Source: Vitellaria paradoxa
Taxonomy: Eukaryota > Streptophyta > Magnoliopsida > Ericales > Sapotaceae
Direction: 5' to 3'
NCBI GenBank assembly: GCA_019916065.1
Contig: CM034236.1
Span: 23,782,941 to 23,846,940, forward strand
Length of the DNA: 64,000 bases
This document shows, piece by piece, positions 31,653 to 43,382 of the stretch. How positions within the stretch are numbered: position 1 is the first letter of the stretch; each line of letters begins with the position of its first letter. The translations under genes were made by a program, and so were the position numbers. The notes under the pieces were generated by a model. That model saw nothing but the letters and a program-made list of their open reading frames with translations. It did not search any database and had not been told where the DNA came from.

Positions 31653-32152
31653 ATGCACTAACTTACTCGTTTGTTCTTGATGCTTGAAAGCTAGAGTTAG
31701 GTCTCATTCTGGGATTCTTAAGTATTTGATGATGTTTGTACTTCTATTTTGCCTTTTGTGCAATTTGAGGGCATTCTAACTTCGTCTAGATGCTCAAATT
31801 ATGTCTGAGCTGCCGGTAGCTCCCTTTTTGCCGATAGAAGCTATTTTGAGTTGGCGGAGCCTAACTGACTTTTGGAAGGGCCTTTTGGCTGCTTGGAGTT
31901 GTGTTTTATGTTCTTTGATATCTCCCAGGATGTTGTGTATTTTTTGTGTGTTTCTAGCTTGATCTAGGTGTTCAGCTTGGCTCTTCCCTAGCTCTATGGG
32001 TACAACTGGCATTTTACTAAATTTTTGCTTTTGTTAATTTTTGGAACTTTGAGACATCCTACGATTAAGAAAACTTAATCAGCCGAGCACCATTCAACTA
32101 AAAGCATTAAATACTATAAATATTAAATGAGGGAGAAAATTTGGGTGTCAAC
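31653..32152 (-). mobile_element. Possible Tat-like LTR fragment, cut by element A
   Basis: The right edge read on the minus strand is TGTTGACACCCAAATTTTC, the typical start of Tat/Ogre-type LTRs. The left side is truncated by A at 31652. A 72-residue open frame inside (31794-32012, minus) is polar with no recognised domain and is not called as a gene. Three related GC-rich motifs near 31811, 31829 and 31851 are spaced about 20 bp. Confidence 0.4.
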
Positions 32153-33239
32153 ACTCAACCTTTAGGCTTTTACTGTATTCCAAAAATACTATCTTCTCTC
32201 TCCAAATTGTGGGATCTCCAGCAACCTCTAAACTTTTTCTCTAATACTAGAATAAATTCTTATTCAAGGAAACGTAAACCCTAGTTGCTAGCAAAGAGAA
32301 TATTTATAAGGCTAAAGTAGGGACCAATAGGCAAATATGAAAAAGGCTTCCTCTGTAATTAAATCTCCAAAACCCACCCGGATTAAGATTTAATTACATA
32401 AATTATAATTCATTCTACTAAAAAATTATAATTGCACTCCTAATCATATTTGAAATTATATTTCGAGCCTCAATAGTAAATACTTATTATCTCTCCATGT
32501 TAAGATTATAGATATCCATGTATTAGATTTAATTACATAATTTAATTTAATTGGCTTTTTATTTTCCTTGAGACCTTTCTACTTAACTTACTTGACGTAT
32601 TGGATTTGAAATCTACTTGCAGGACTTGATACAGTCAAAACTTATAAGCTTTCCCAAGGGGATATTATCAAGCCAATTTATCAGGACATATATTCTTTTA
32701 ACTATTATTGTTCACTATACATAATGTTATTGCCTAATCCACTAAGTTTATGAGCTCATATATGGAATCTCACTTTTTGTGTAATCAAAGTAACAATCAC
32801 CATATACACATGTCTAAAAATAGAATCTGGATTAAGACTATAAGTAATCATAATAAACATGAGGTATTTTATAAAGTCAGTATAAAATAATTACCTTAAC
32901 TGGGTCTAGTTCAATACACATAAAATGTACCGGCACAAATAGCTGGAGCTAAACTGTTCCCTGTAGTCATGATAGGCCTAGTAAAATTTGTGCTATAGTT
33001 CTATTGATGGTGTGTCCAAATCTATCTAAAATTATGAATATTAAACTTGTATTCTAAAAGAACCAATGATCTAGTCTTCTGTGTGCAAGCCATACTCTAT
33101 ACTAGATCAAATACTCTTTGTGAATAATAAACACATGCACAAATATAATAAATGGCATTCATTGCTTAAAAATAATTCTCATTAAAATAAAATAGAAACA
33201 CCAATAACATAAAGCATGTATTTTAGTCTATATCTCTAT
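32153..33239. other. AT-rich repeat debris, no gene seen
   Basis: No open frame with a recognisable domain. The CTCTCTCC and AATATTTATAAGGC pieces look like an LTR promoter region, perhaps of a Ty1/copia element, but no boundary or PBS could be fixed. Confidence 0.3.
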
Positions 33240-34649
33240 CAAGCACCATTGAGTTTAGGCATAGGCACGGGCTGTGCTTTTGCTCCCCAAGCACACGGAC
33301 TAGGGGCTGTGAGCACTATCACGATTAAATTTGCTCACTGGGCTGACGAGCATAAGTCATAAGTCCTATTCCATGTGGTCCATTCAAGACCACCCAAATG
33401 TGAAAAATATATTTTAATTTTGAAATAAGGCTTGGATAAAGACTAGGAGTCGTTGCCTAACACTTTCTAAATGGGTGTGTCAAGACACCTGAGTTTTAGT
33501 TTTAGTTTAAAAGGCAATTATGTTTTCAAAATTGTGATAAACATCTCTCAATTGGTCTTTGCAATCAGATAGTGGGTCCATGGGTTTGGCTGTGCACGAA
33601 AATCATTATGCTGGATACGTAGGAATATCCAGAGTCCTATTCTACTTTTCATAGTCATAATCTCACAATTAATATTCCAATTTTATGATAGTCAATGCAC
33701 ATAACCCAAAAAGCATGTGATGTACAAAGTGTGAAGCAGCCAAGCCTAGTTTTTGTGTGCAAGTATAACGTAATGTCTGCATCAGTGGTAGTGATCCACC
33801 TAGGGGATTTTATATGATGGATTGACTTTAGACGCAATTTAAAGACTAAGTTTGCTTCTGGTGCCCACTGGGAAACACTATAAAAGGTGAGTTCCATGGG
33901 GGATAAGACTTGCATTAGGAAGCTTTATTAAATTAGGTATGTGGACTTATGTAGTCTTTATACATGTGTGTGTGTGTGCGCGTGCTTGGAAAAGAAGTGT
34001 GTATTAAAATATGGTCTATGAAGACTAAGGTAACTAGAATCAAGCTATTTACTCGATCTACCTACGTACGCTGTGAAGGGATCAAATTAACGTAGTTTAG
34101 ACCTAAGGTGGTTCGAACTATGTGTATATAATGTGAATGGGTCTGGATTTATGCATAAATCTTGCTCCAAGTTTAGGTTGGCACCTCGCATACATGTGAT
34201 ATGTTCATGTGTGTGTGAATGCATGTGATCAAAATGTTGTGGATAGCAAACTGATTAGCCTCAAGCATAGTGAACCTTATCATTGTCTATGATAGCTTAA
34301 GTGTATGAGTAAGAATGAGTTACTGATATGGTTAATGCTATGTATTAGATCATATGTGAGGGAACCTTATTTTTATATAGGATGAGGAATAGAAAGAGCC
34401 TAGCTCTAAATATGTATTAGGAATAATTTTCTTTGTATTAATCTAAATATACGAGCCTAGCTCTAAGGTTAAAATAAAAGTTAGCGCTTCACACATAACT
34501 TAGAAAGTAGCGTCGCTATAGTTAAAAAAACACAGTTAGCACCTTGCACATAGCTAGGAAAGAGAACTGCTTGTTCTTGTTTAATTACCTCACTCCAAAA
34601 TAAAAGCTCAAATGAAAATTCAGATTATAAATTCAAATTTAAAGAAAAT
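33240..34649 (+). other. Unassigned repeat region, possibly Tat-like LTR debris
   Basis: A GGAGTCGTTGCCTAA motif followed by GGGTGTGTCAAG, and later GGATACGTAGGA, resemble internal landmarks of Tat-type LTRs. A TG microsatellite lies at about 33965-33980, and GAGCCTAGCTCTAA is repeated near 34397 and 34454. No coding seen; the small minus-strand frame at 33655-33915 is unsupported. Confidence 0.25.
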
Positions 34650-36083
34650 GTTAAGTGAAGTAAATCAAGACAAGTTTTCCCCCAAGTGCAAGGTGTGGTT
34701 GAAGCAAAAAAACTGGTAAGTCCCAGGTCATTTCCACAGGGATCTAGGGAGTAATGAAGTGAATGACTCTAATGGAGATTAATTTGGCAAAACACAACTC
34801 ACAAAAAAAATGTGAAACAGAAAATTAAAATCTGATTTGGTTGGTTGATGATTTTGAACTAATTTTCCAAAAGCAAAGTGAATTTAAACTAAAAGATTAA
34901 GTGATAAAAAAAGGTTGAGCAAGACAAGTTTAATACCAATCCGAATGAATTTCAAGTGCCAAGAGTTTATAAATTACCAAATCAATTTGTACTGATTTTT
35001 GAGAAAATTAATTTCAATTGAAACAAACCATGGATTAAACACTCAATGTGCATAACCTATTTTAAGGACAATAGGAGTTCTAATTCTAGCAACCCACATA
35101 CAACAATGTCATGAGAGTTCTAAGTTAAGCAACACCTATGAACTCATCAATAGGATATACAAAGTTGGATTAATCGGGTCTTGAATCAATGAGTTCTAAG
35201 ACACCCAGCTGCAAATTGACTTGATAACCATAAGAACTCAAAGTAAATTCATGAAGTTCGGCCACTTGAGATTCATTGGAAAGGCATTACCCTTGCCTTG
35301 GCCCAAGAAGACTTAGCCGAGCATGCTAAAAAGAAGAAAACAGAAGTAGAAATCTGATTGGAAGACATTACAATTTGAAATTGAAAGTTTAATGGATTTA
35401 GAACTGAAAATCTGATTACAGAAATTGAAATGAATTCAAAATGTAAATCTCAAAAACTCCAATGCCGAATTGAAATTCCAATGTAAAACTATGAACTCTC
35501 AATGAATTTCTCTCCAAAACTCTCTCTACAAAAAAAACTGAATCTCTCCCCCAAAATGTTCTCTGTTTTCTGTGTGTGTCTCCCTCCTTCTCTCTTCCTT
35601 CTCTCATCTCTTTCTCTCTCCTCTAACTGAATGTACCCCTCATGATGGCTCCCTCTTTCTCCTATATCTTTTTTTTACTGATTTGCCCTCCCTGGATTGC
35701 AGGTTACATCACATGGAGAAGTTGGGGTCACATGGAATTCGTTGCTGTGAAGAAGCTTATATTCGAATACAGTAAAACCATATTCGAATATGATCCTCTG
35801 CTGCAGAAATTTCCAGAATAGTGATTCTGATCTCTTTGCATTGATTTCAACTGAATTTTCTTCTTCTTCTGAAATAGCTTCAATCCTTTGATGTGTTGTG
35901 CAGTATGCTTTTTCTCAACATCCTCAATGTAGCTTAATTTCTTGTTTTAGTGATGGAAATCAAACATATTTCACTTTGGAGATATGGAGATGAAATCTGC
36001 ACAAAACATAGATTTTATATCTTTTTATGATGTGTGCAAGTGTAATTTGAATGTATAAATATGTAACAATTGATGTCCAATCA
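34650..36083 (-). mobile_element. Element E 3' LTR
   Basis: The right edge reads TGATTGGACATC on the minus strand next to a G-rich PPT. The left edge is placed at about 34650 (TG candidates at 34649 and 34656) because the sequence just inside (CCCCCAAGTGCAAGG ... TTTCCACAGGGA) matches the U5 end of the other Athila-like LTRs. The exact left boundary and TSD cannot be confirmed. Confidence 0.7.
35663..35792 (-). promoter_or_regulatory. Element E LTR palindrome pair and TATA-like box
   Basis: TATTCGAATA at 35760-35769 and 35781-35790, 21 bp apart; the second extends to the 14-bp perfect palindrome CATATTCGAATATG (35779-35792). On the minus strand AAGATATAGG at about 35663-35670 is a candidate TATA box, roughly 90 bp downstream. 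Confidence 0.6.
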
Positions 36084-36122
36084 CACACCCCCCAACTACA
36101 ACATTACTAGTCCCTAGTAATG
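36084..36122 (-). other. Element E polypurine tract and hairpin
   Basis: Plus-strand CACACCCCCCAACT (a G-rich tract on the minus strand) is followed by arms CATTACTAG and CTAGTAATG around TCC (36102-36122). Relative to Athila and A, one G:C pair has become A:T on both arms, so pairing is preserved. Confidence 0.75.
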
Positions 36123-37739
36123 CTTCTAATAGAAGAAATAGGAGAGAATCCAAAAGCATTAATTTGATTTCAATTTGAATGACATTTCAGCTATTCATAT
36201 GAAATTAGTCAACACCATAAGCAAAAATTTTCATAAGCAAAGTTTAAAATTTAAAATTTTATAAGAGATGTGAAACTTGCCAAATGTGTGAAATGAATGT
36301 GAATGAATAGCAGCTTTTAACTCTATCAATCTTAACATACATCTTTAGAACTTCATTTAATTCTGAACTTTGCATTCCATTTCATTCCCAAGTTTTGACT
36401 TCAAATCTCACCTTGGAATTCACTCCAAAGAAAATAGAGCACAAGGTTTCACTCAAGATGCCCCTTATTAAGAGTAAATGTTCATCAAATTCTAGAAGGT
36501 GGCATCAACAAGTCAAAACGATGTATTCAAGAAAGAATTAGACTTGGCATAACTCCATGAAGGAATGATGTAACAAAGTAATTTCAGAATTTCACCATGA
36601 TTCCCTAATTCCTAAATTTCACAATTGAATGAAAATTCTTCCAAAGATCAATTAGGACTTGCAATGGGTTGTAATGGGGCCATGAGGTTTAATAAGGTAA
36701 TAGAAGGAAAGGATAAGGAATTCAAAAACTGATTTGGAACACTGAAATAAACTTTCTTCCACCCTTCTCCAATTCATTTATATTGTTTTTTTTAATTTAT
36801 TTTATTTTATTTTTTTTTTGAAATTTACCTCAAGTGAATGTACTTCAAAATTAAAACAGTTTCCACCTTTTTGATTTTCTTTTTATCAACAATTTCCCTT
36901 AACATTTCCTTTTTCCTCATTCCATTCATTTTTATTTCTTCTCACCTCCAAATCCCACAATTCAGCCCACCAACCTTCATTTCTATTCTCAGTGCATTCC
37001 AAAATACGTAGGGAAGGCTAGAGAACATTCATTTTGGTTAAAGGAATTATGTGGTAAAAATGAAGAAGTGAATGCTCTAATAAGGCTCAAACTTGGCTAC
37101 AATGGTCATGTTTATCAAAGAAAGGCATTCCAAGCTCAAATGTTAAGAAAAATGGCCTAATATCACTTCTATGATTTCATTCCATCCAACCATAAAAGTT
37201 AAGAATCAGAAGTCTAGTTCCATTCTTCCATCACTTCACAAACACCCAAAGCAAAATAGTATAAGTGGAGTTATTAAAGGAATTTGAAATGCAAAAAGCT
37301 TGAGCTTTTGGAAAGCCCTTAGAGTAAATGAAGTCTCTCATGAACAAAGTTTAAGGCTCAAATATCTCACTTCAGGTTTTAAGTCTCCACTATATCTGGA
37401 AATCCATAAAACACATTATTCATTCATAAATTCATTCCTCAAGACAAATGTTAGATCAACAATCCTCAAAAATCCATTCACACACTTTTCAACTTAAAAA
37501 CACATGGCAATCACAACAACTCTTTAAAATTCCATACTTCAACTCAGCTCAATCCAATTTATGCAAATGACATCACTAATTCCAAGAAAACAGAAATTTC
37601 ATTCATTCCAAGTTGTAAGTTCAAAGTCATAGGTAGCAAGCGTAAAACAAAACAACTTAAACCTAATCAAAAGAAACAAACAGCAGGAACATTAATCCAA
37701 ATCCTATTGTTGACAAAACATATTTGAAATATTCTGAAG
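36123..37739 (-). other. Element E 3' noncoding region
   Basis: No coding domain. It is diverged from the Athila 3' region but shares pieces such as the AGTTTTGACTTCAAA stretch and a long T-rich run (36787-36822), the A-rich purine run of the sense strand. The small plus-strand frames are chance. Confidence 0.5.
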
Positions 37740-39170
37740 ATTTGCTGTCAAAATTTGGTTTCAAGGACAAAAGAGTCTGGATCATGGCTGAAATACTGAA
37801 ATTAAGCATTTCTCCCTTCTTGACTCAATTCGAATATGCTCTCCACCATTCGAATAAGCTTTTGCTGCCCCTGTCTCAGCTCACTAACTTCCCTCATCAG
37901 TACTTCTTGATTTTTCTGGATTAATTTCAACTTCTCCTCTGTGCTCATGGGGGCTGCTTCAGTTGCCTCTCTGCTGGCTGCTGCTGGTTGTTCTCAACTG
38001 CAGGTGGAGCAGCCTTCTTCAATTGTCCTCGACTTCGATTCATAGATATCTTGTCTATCAAAGGAGCAGCTTTCACAATGGCCATTCCTACCTCTTCCTC
38101 TATTCCCAAAAAGTGCTGAATTATCTCTGTAATTAAACCTCCAAAAGGCAGCCCAGCAGTGGATTCTGATTTCTCTACCACATGAGAAATAACCAACCAA
38201 ATGTGGTAAGGTAAATCCATGGGAATGCCTAACAACAACTTTCCCATAATCATGGCTTGTTCAAGAGTGATGGTTGACTTGTAAGCATGGGGCAGAAATA
38301 AAGAACAGACTAGCATGTGAAGGATATTACTTTTGGGAGTAATTCCTGACTTGGACATCCTAGCAGTGGTCCATTGAGCTTGAGGGTTGGCTGTGAAGAG
38401 CCTAGCCAAATTGTCCTTATGCAATTGCTTCTCCCATCGTGCTTTTTGTTTAGGTGTGGATTCGGGTATTCTTTCAACAGGCAAGTGACCTATGAAAGAA
38501 ATCTTCTCAAGATTCAAACTAATTCTCTTCCCTCTAACCTTAGAGTTTATCTCAGGTCCCATGAATCATACCCACTTCAGCATTTGAGTAAAACTCTCTC
38601 ACATATGGTACCACATCCCTCCTACTGGTTGTAACCCAATGTGCCCAGCCCCTTTGCTCAAATAATTCTAACAATTCATAGGGTGGTTCATTGTAATCCT
38701 CCAATTTAATTCCTCTTTCACTCAACACAGCTCTCTTGCTGTAATTCTCATCATATTTCAGCTTGAAGCTTTGTTGGAAAACCTCAATTTATCAAAAGAA
38801 CCCTCATCAAAAAGATCATGGTCAGATTGTGCTTCAGGTTCATCCTCAGGAACATTTTCAGAGGTATGGACCTCATGCTCAGGAGCAGTGGTGTGTTCCC
38901 TAGTAGGCACATTCTCAGGAACTCCAACAGAGTTTTCCTTTTCAACATTAGAGACATGATCATCATGTCTCTCACTCAAACTCTCATTACCTACAGAATG
39001 GAATGATTGTTCTAGAGGAGGACCTACGGTCTGATTTAGAAGATGACAATTCATATGTTATGGGTTCCTGAACAACAAGTGAAGAACCCTTACCATGTTG
39101 GCTCAAAATCCTCATGCTCCTTCTTTTAGCCTTACCTTTGTAAGCCATTCTTCATCCTCTTTGGTGGCAT
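37740..39170 (-). pseudogene. Element E env-like (third) gene with a few frame breaks
   Basis: The start MPPKRMKN at 39170 parallels MPPRTKK of Athila-C, followed in the next frame by a basic KGKAKRRSMR stretch. An acidic linker (NVPEDEPEAQSDHDLFDEGS, 38758-39054) leads to the conserved domain: ELFEQRGWAHWV, VPYVREFYSNAEVG, then 37945-38562 with MDLPYHIWLVISHVV and GLPFGGLITEII, matching IDLPSYLWHQVAY and ALPFGGALTEIF of Athila-C. The tail, in another frame, is a heptad-like helix (KLKLIQKNQEVLMREVSELR) predicted to form a coiled coil. Frame breaks lie near 39150, 38560 and 37950. No membrane segment is seen. Confidence 0.65.
37828..37855 (-). promoter_or_regulatory. Third ATTCGAAT pair, inside the E coding region
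   Basis: ATTCGAAT at 37828-37835 and 37848-37855, exactly 20 bp apart, within the coiled-coil coding stretch. The palindrome and spacing equal those of the E LTR and the internal promoter. An extra regulatory site is possible; chance is unlikely but not excluded. Confidence 0.4.
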
Positions 39171-39363
39171 CTTGCTTCAATTGATTCTCCACCCTTTATC
39201 AGAAATTCTCCAAAGCTGTAAACCCTAGCTTCTTCAATCGCAGCTCTGTATCTGAATCTTCCTTTCAATGTCAACTCAAAATCACACTCAGATAATCTGA
39301 AAGTAAAAGACTGGAAGAAGATGTGGAATGGTGAAGGTTTCAGGGTTGGGGCACCAGGGCTCG

Positions 39364-39461
39364 TATTCGAATAGAACAGAAACCTGAATGGGGCCACTCA
39401 CGGGTATATACAGGATTTAAAACCGACATCATATTCGAATACCCAGACCCATATTCGAATA
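39364..39461 (-). promoter_or_regulatory. Internal promoter-like block upstream of the E env-like gene
   Basis: TATTCGAATA at 39432-39441 and 39452-39461 (20 bp apart) and a single copy at 39364-39373. On the minus strand TATATA lies at 39405-39410, just downstream of the pair. A short frame (39152-39397, 81 residues) follows and then the env-like start at 39170, so the block sits where a promoter for that gene would be. It repeats the palindrome of this element's own LTR. Confidence 0.55.
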
Positions 39462-39942
39462 CAGGTTATCAGCAATTTGCAATTCCAGTGTCCAGAAAAC
39501 CAGAAATTCTTCCCCCATTTCTTAAGAATACTCAAATTAAGTTTTGCCAACAGCTAGGATTCGAAAATTATTTCAAAAGAAATAACTAATTCAAGAAGAA
39601 GTTTTGTAATTTTTCCAAATTTTCAAAATTTTTTTTTTCAAATTTTCAACATATGCAAACTCAAACTGACATAGGCATGATCTTAATTCAATTCAAACAA
39701 TTCCAAATCATATCCAAAACATTCTGATCATATACAATCACTTAATTCAGCAAATTTAGTAAAAAAAAAAAAAACACTATTCACATCCACAAACTCAGAT
39801 TGTGTCCCCCCCAACTAAAATCATGCATTGTCCTCAATGTATTAAACCAGCAAATTAAAGAAAGGTTGGGGAAGTAACATACCTGAAGGTTGTGAATGAA
39901 AATTCAACTTATTACCAAGAAATGAAAGCTAATAGTCAACTG
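39462..39942 (-). other. Element E noncoding segment with hairpin and G tract
   Basis: No coding. It contains the internal module, minus strand: hairpin ACATTGAGGACAATGC (39840-39825), then a G7 tract (39812-39806). Here it lies upstream of the env-like gene, whereas in Athila it lies downstream. It ends at the ctgtg target copy (39943-39947). Confidence 0.5.
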
Positions 39943-39947
39943 CTGTG
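39943..39947. repeat. Target-site duplication of Athila-C (ctgtg), left copy
   Basis: ctgtg directly precedes the LTR edge TGACCGACCC (39948) and is repeated at 53522-53526 after the other LTR edge. Confidence 0.95.
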
Positions 39948-40631
39948 TGACCGACCCTAAAAAGTGTTTCGGGTTCTACCTCTCAAGTGCAAGAGGGCAG
40001 TCGTAGTTTTAAAACTCGGTGAGTCCGAGGTCGAATTCACAGGGAGCCTAATGTTATTTAGTTTCTAAGATGTGAAAGGAATTCTAAAAACTAAGGGAAA
40101 GTAAGTTTGGAAATTCAAGTTTGCTAAGTTCTAAAGTTCAACAAAATTAAAGATGAATTCGATTTCAATTAATTAAGATTAAAATAAATAAGAAAATCTA
40201 AATTTCAATGAGACTTAAGTTAGATAGCGAAAAATTAAAATAAAATTAATAAAGCAATTATAACTAAAACTAAGTTGGATTTTAATTCAATAGGAATAAA
40301 GATCTTGATCCAACGTCAAGTCCGGGTAGTTCACTACTTTGCCTTGGGGTGTGTTTGTTTGAAGAACAGGGTTTAATTTGAAAAGTTTTAAAAATGTTAT
40401 AATCAAAGGTCAGTACCAGTGATCTCAAGCGGATATGGTTAAAGACCTTTGTTTCCTAGGGTTTTTCAATTAAACTCCAAAAATTAATAAAAATCTAATT
40501 TTTAAGACTATTCGAAAGTATTTGAAGATTGGTTACGAAAATCCATACCAGTGATCTCACACGGATTTGGTTAAGGATTTTCGTATTCGAATGTTTTCGA
40601 GAGAAAAAAAAAATAGATTTGTAAAAGGTAA

Positions 40632-40712
40632 ATCCCTTCGCGAAAGGTTTCGCAACCTACGCGAAGGGTTTCGTAGCCTACGCGAAGGTTTCGTAACCTA
40701 CGCGAAGGGACT
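40632..40712 (-). repeat. Expanded leader hairpin arm in the Athila-C LTR
   Basis: CCTACGCGAAGG is repeated at 40656, 40677 and 40697 (21 and 20 bp apart) opposite one CCCTTCGCG arm. Athila-1 and D1 have a single arm, so this family gained copies. The 5' LTR has the same expansion at about 52656-52710. Confidence 0.7.
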
Positions 40713-41103
40713 ACGAACACCCCAAGGCTTTTCGTGAACTACCCTTTCTTGATTCGTTGAATCAAGATTAGGGTTTTACGCTAAAACTACTTGAAGCATC
40801 TTAAAAACAATTAAATAGCATTCAATCATACGGAAAGAGAATTGAAACAAGAAAAACATGATATTACGAAACCAAACGAAATAAAACGAAGTAGATTAAA
40901 GTGCAACTTACAACGTAAAGCGAATGTAAAAGATTAAGTGAAGAATCACTACAAAGACGACGATGAAAGCTCCAACAAGAATCATGAATCCACGCATGCA
41001 AGCTTAAAACCTAATCTAAAAACTCTCAAAATTCTATTCTAATACTTAATTGAAGGTGCGAAATTAAAAGGTGCTTCCCCTCCTCTTGGCCGTGCAATGG
41101 GTC

Positions 41104-41252
41104 TTTATATAGATGCCACAAAACCCTAGAAGAGGAGCTTTCACGCGGCAATTGTAAATCACGGATGGTCCCGACCGTTGGAGAGGGGGTCGGGACCGTC
41201 TGAAGTTTTTAACTTTCTGTGGTCCCGACCGTCTGGAGAGGGGGTCGGGACC
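41104..41252 (-). promoter_or_regulatory. Athila-C 3' LTR palindromes and TATA box
   Basis: GGTCCCGACC (41167) and GGTCGGGACC (41188), 21 bp apart; GGTCCCGACC (41221) and GGTCGGGACC (41243), 22 bp apart. On the minus strand TCTATATAAA at 41104-41113 is a good TATA box about 54 bp downstream. Confidence 0.75.
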
Positions 41253-41519
41253 GTCCAGCTTTTCCTTCATTGCTCTCTTTCATTCTCTTGGTTGGGTCTT
41301 TGGGCTAGTCTTTTCCATCGAAGATGAGGTTCGAACCATGACTTTTTCTTCGTCTTCTTGGCCCTCTCCATAGCTATAAACTTCGACATCCTTGCCCTTT
41401 TTCCTACAAACAAAAAGTATGAGTAATACTATAACACTAAAACTTCAACTTTAATTATTTAAATGCATGAATAAGTGTTGAGTTAGGGAGTTTGTAATTA
41501 CACTTTTCAAGTGTAATCA

Positions 41520-41555
41520 CACCCCCAACTTGAACATTGCTAGTCCCTAGCAATG
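41520..41555 (-). other. Athila-C polypurine tract and hairpin
   Basis: CACCCCCAACTTG (G-rich on the minus strand) abuts the LTR; the hairpin arms CATTGCTAG and CTAGCAATG lie at 41535-41555. Confidence 0.85.
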
Positions 41556-43382
41556 CTTTTTATTAAAATGAAATGCATGATGTTCTTTATTAAAATGAGA
41601 TGCAACTACTATCCTATTTCTCTTTTCGTTGGAAACACGGCTACACTTAGCTACGTGTAGCAAGCCCTTTAAACCCCTAGGTTCCCCCTAGTGGACGAGT
41701 AAGGTCTCGTGAGAGTTTGCAGTGAATCTACCCACAAAATTCTATGGCATGGTCTCAAGTGTCAAAAAGTGATCAAGATCAAAGATGAATTAAGTTCAAG
41801 CTCAACAAGTCACAAAACCCAAATATCATGTGTAATTTCCAAGTGCTAAGCATAATGCTTGGACTATTAAAGTAGAAGAAGCATGTGTGCAAAATTGTTT
41901 CATTCATTCAACAAGGTCTCAAGAGCATAAATGGAACTAAGTTTTGACTTCAAAAGCTCACAGGATTCCACTCATAGAAAGAAATTCACTCATTCAAGGG
42001 TTCACACATTCCTATTAGCATAAAATGCTATCCTAGTTGCACATGACTCCATGATATATGAATGAATTAAAATGAAACTCAAAGTGGACAGCTCCTAACC
42101 ATGTTCCAATGCATATGTAAAAATCACATCACATAACCTACACGATGCCACTACATGCACAATACAAGAGTTGCTTGCTTAGAATCCACTAGGTCTTTGT
42201 TTTGGTTGTAACTTGGCCAGGGGTAATGGTTAACAATGGAAGATATGGAAATCAAAGCACATGTCTTGGGATAAAGATGTTCAAGTGCACACAAGTCCCA
42301 AACTACCCATTTCCTTTCCAACCCCAAGAAGGACTACAACAAGAAGTTTATTCACTAACTTACAAACTACTCATGGGACATTCTCAATAATTATAATATA
42401 AAGCACAAGTCCCAAAATTACATAAGCAGGAATGAATGACAGACTTTTTTTTTTCTTTTTTTTTTCTTTTTTTCTTTTTTTTCTTTTGAAATAATGAAAT
42501 AAACATAAGCTAAATTCTCCACCTACTATCTCTCTCAATATGCTCTCAAAAGTTTCAGTTCCCAACCCCCACTCACATCACTGACATTGAGGCACTTTTC
42601 ATAACCCAAAACATGTGAGGGTAAGGCTTAAAAGTGTGTGAACAAGGTTAAGGGACAATATATGAGATGGGAACCAAAGAAAATTATATATATCACACAC
42701 TTTATTAAAAGGGCTTCAAGTTGGTTCCTAGGGCAATTTCATATCAAGAAAGGATAAAAAGGCTCAAAATGACAAAGAAAGCCTAGCATCATTTTCAAAA
42801 CTTGCAACAACTCATAATGTGCTACATAGATACTCATGTAAGTGTTTGTGATGCAATCGATGCAATGAAATCCAAGGTGAAGAGCAAAAGAAATGTAAGC
42901 ATGTGCAACCCCTCAAGAAAAGAATATAAGGCTCAAAAGCTCACCATAAAGGGTGTAAGTCTCTACCTAGTCCAAAGATGCTCAAGTAACCAATATCAAA
43001 TAAAATCTACTCCTAAGCACATAAACTTTCCACCATAATAGTCCAAAAATGCACAAAGTTATCACACACTCCACTTGAATTATGTTTCCTATTAAGGCTT
43101 GAACAGAATTCACTTTTTACCATCTCACTTAATTTCACAATTAACCAAACCATAAGAGTATCATATCATCATGCGAATTCTACCCCCCAACCTATACTCA
43201 ACATTGTCCTCAATGTGAAAAACAAGAAGCATACGTGGCTGCATAGGGTGTGCAATGAGCATGATAAGGATGATGTATATACCCCCCAACCTAAATTGAG
43301 AAGAATATGAACATAAATGTAATAATAAAAAGAATAAACTTAATGAAATTAACATAAAAGATAAAGAAAGGTTAAGGAGTAC
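41556..43382 (-). other. Athila-C 3' noncoding region
   Basis: No coding domain. It corresponds to 24377-26165 of Athila-1. It contains a long T-rich run (42444-42487), hairpin ACATTGTCCTCAATGT (43201-43216) beside a C6 run (43183-43188), and a second C6 run (43282-43287). Both C runs are G6 tracts in the sense strand. Confidence 0.7.

Larger units (their letters stand above)
39948..41519 (-). mobile_element. Athila-C 3' LTR (1572 bp)
   Basis: Edges TGACCGACCC and GTGTAATCA. It differs from the 5' LTR at roughly a dozen places, most of them one- to three-base indels. It contains the promoter block (41104-41252), leader hairpins (40748-40766 and about 40634-40710) and two ACCAGTGATCTCA units. 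Confidence 0.97.

Noticed and set aside
31794..32012. 72-codon polar frame as a small gene
   Set aside because: Lies within an LTR-like fragment truncated by element A; no motif or promoter evidence.
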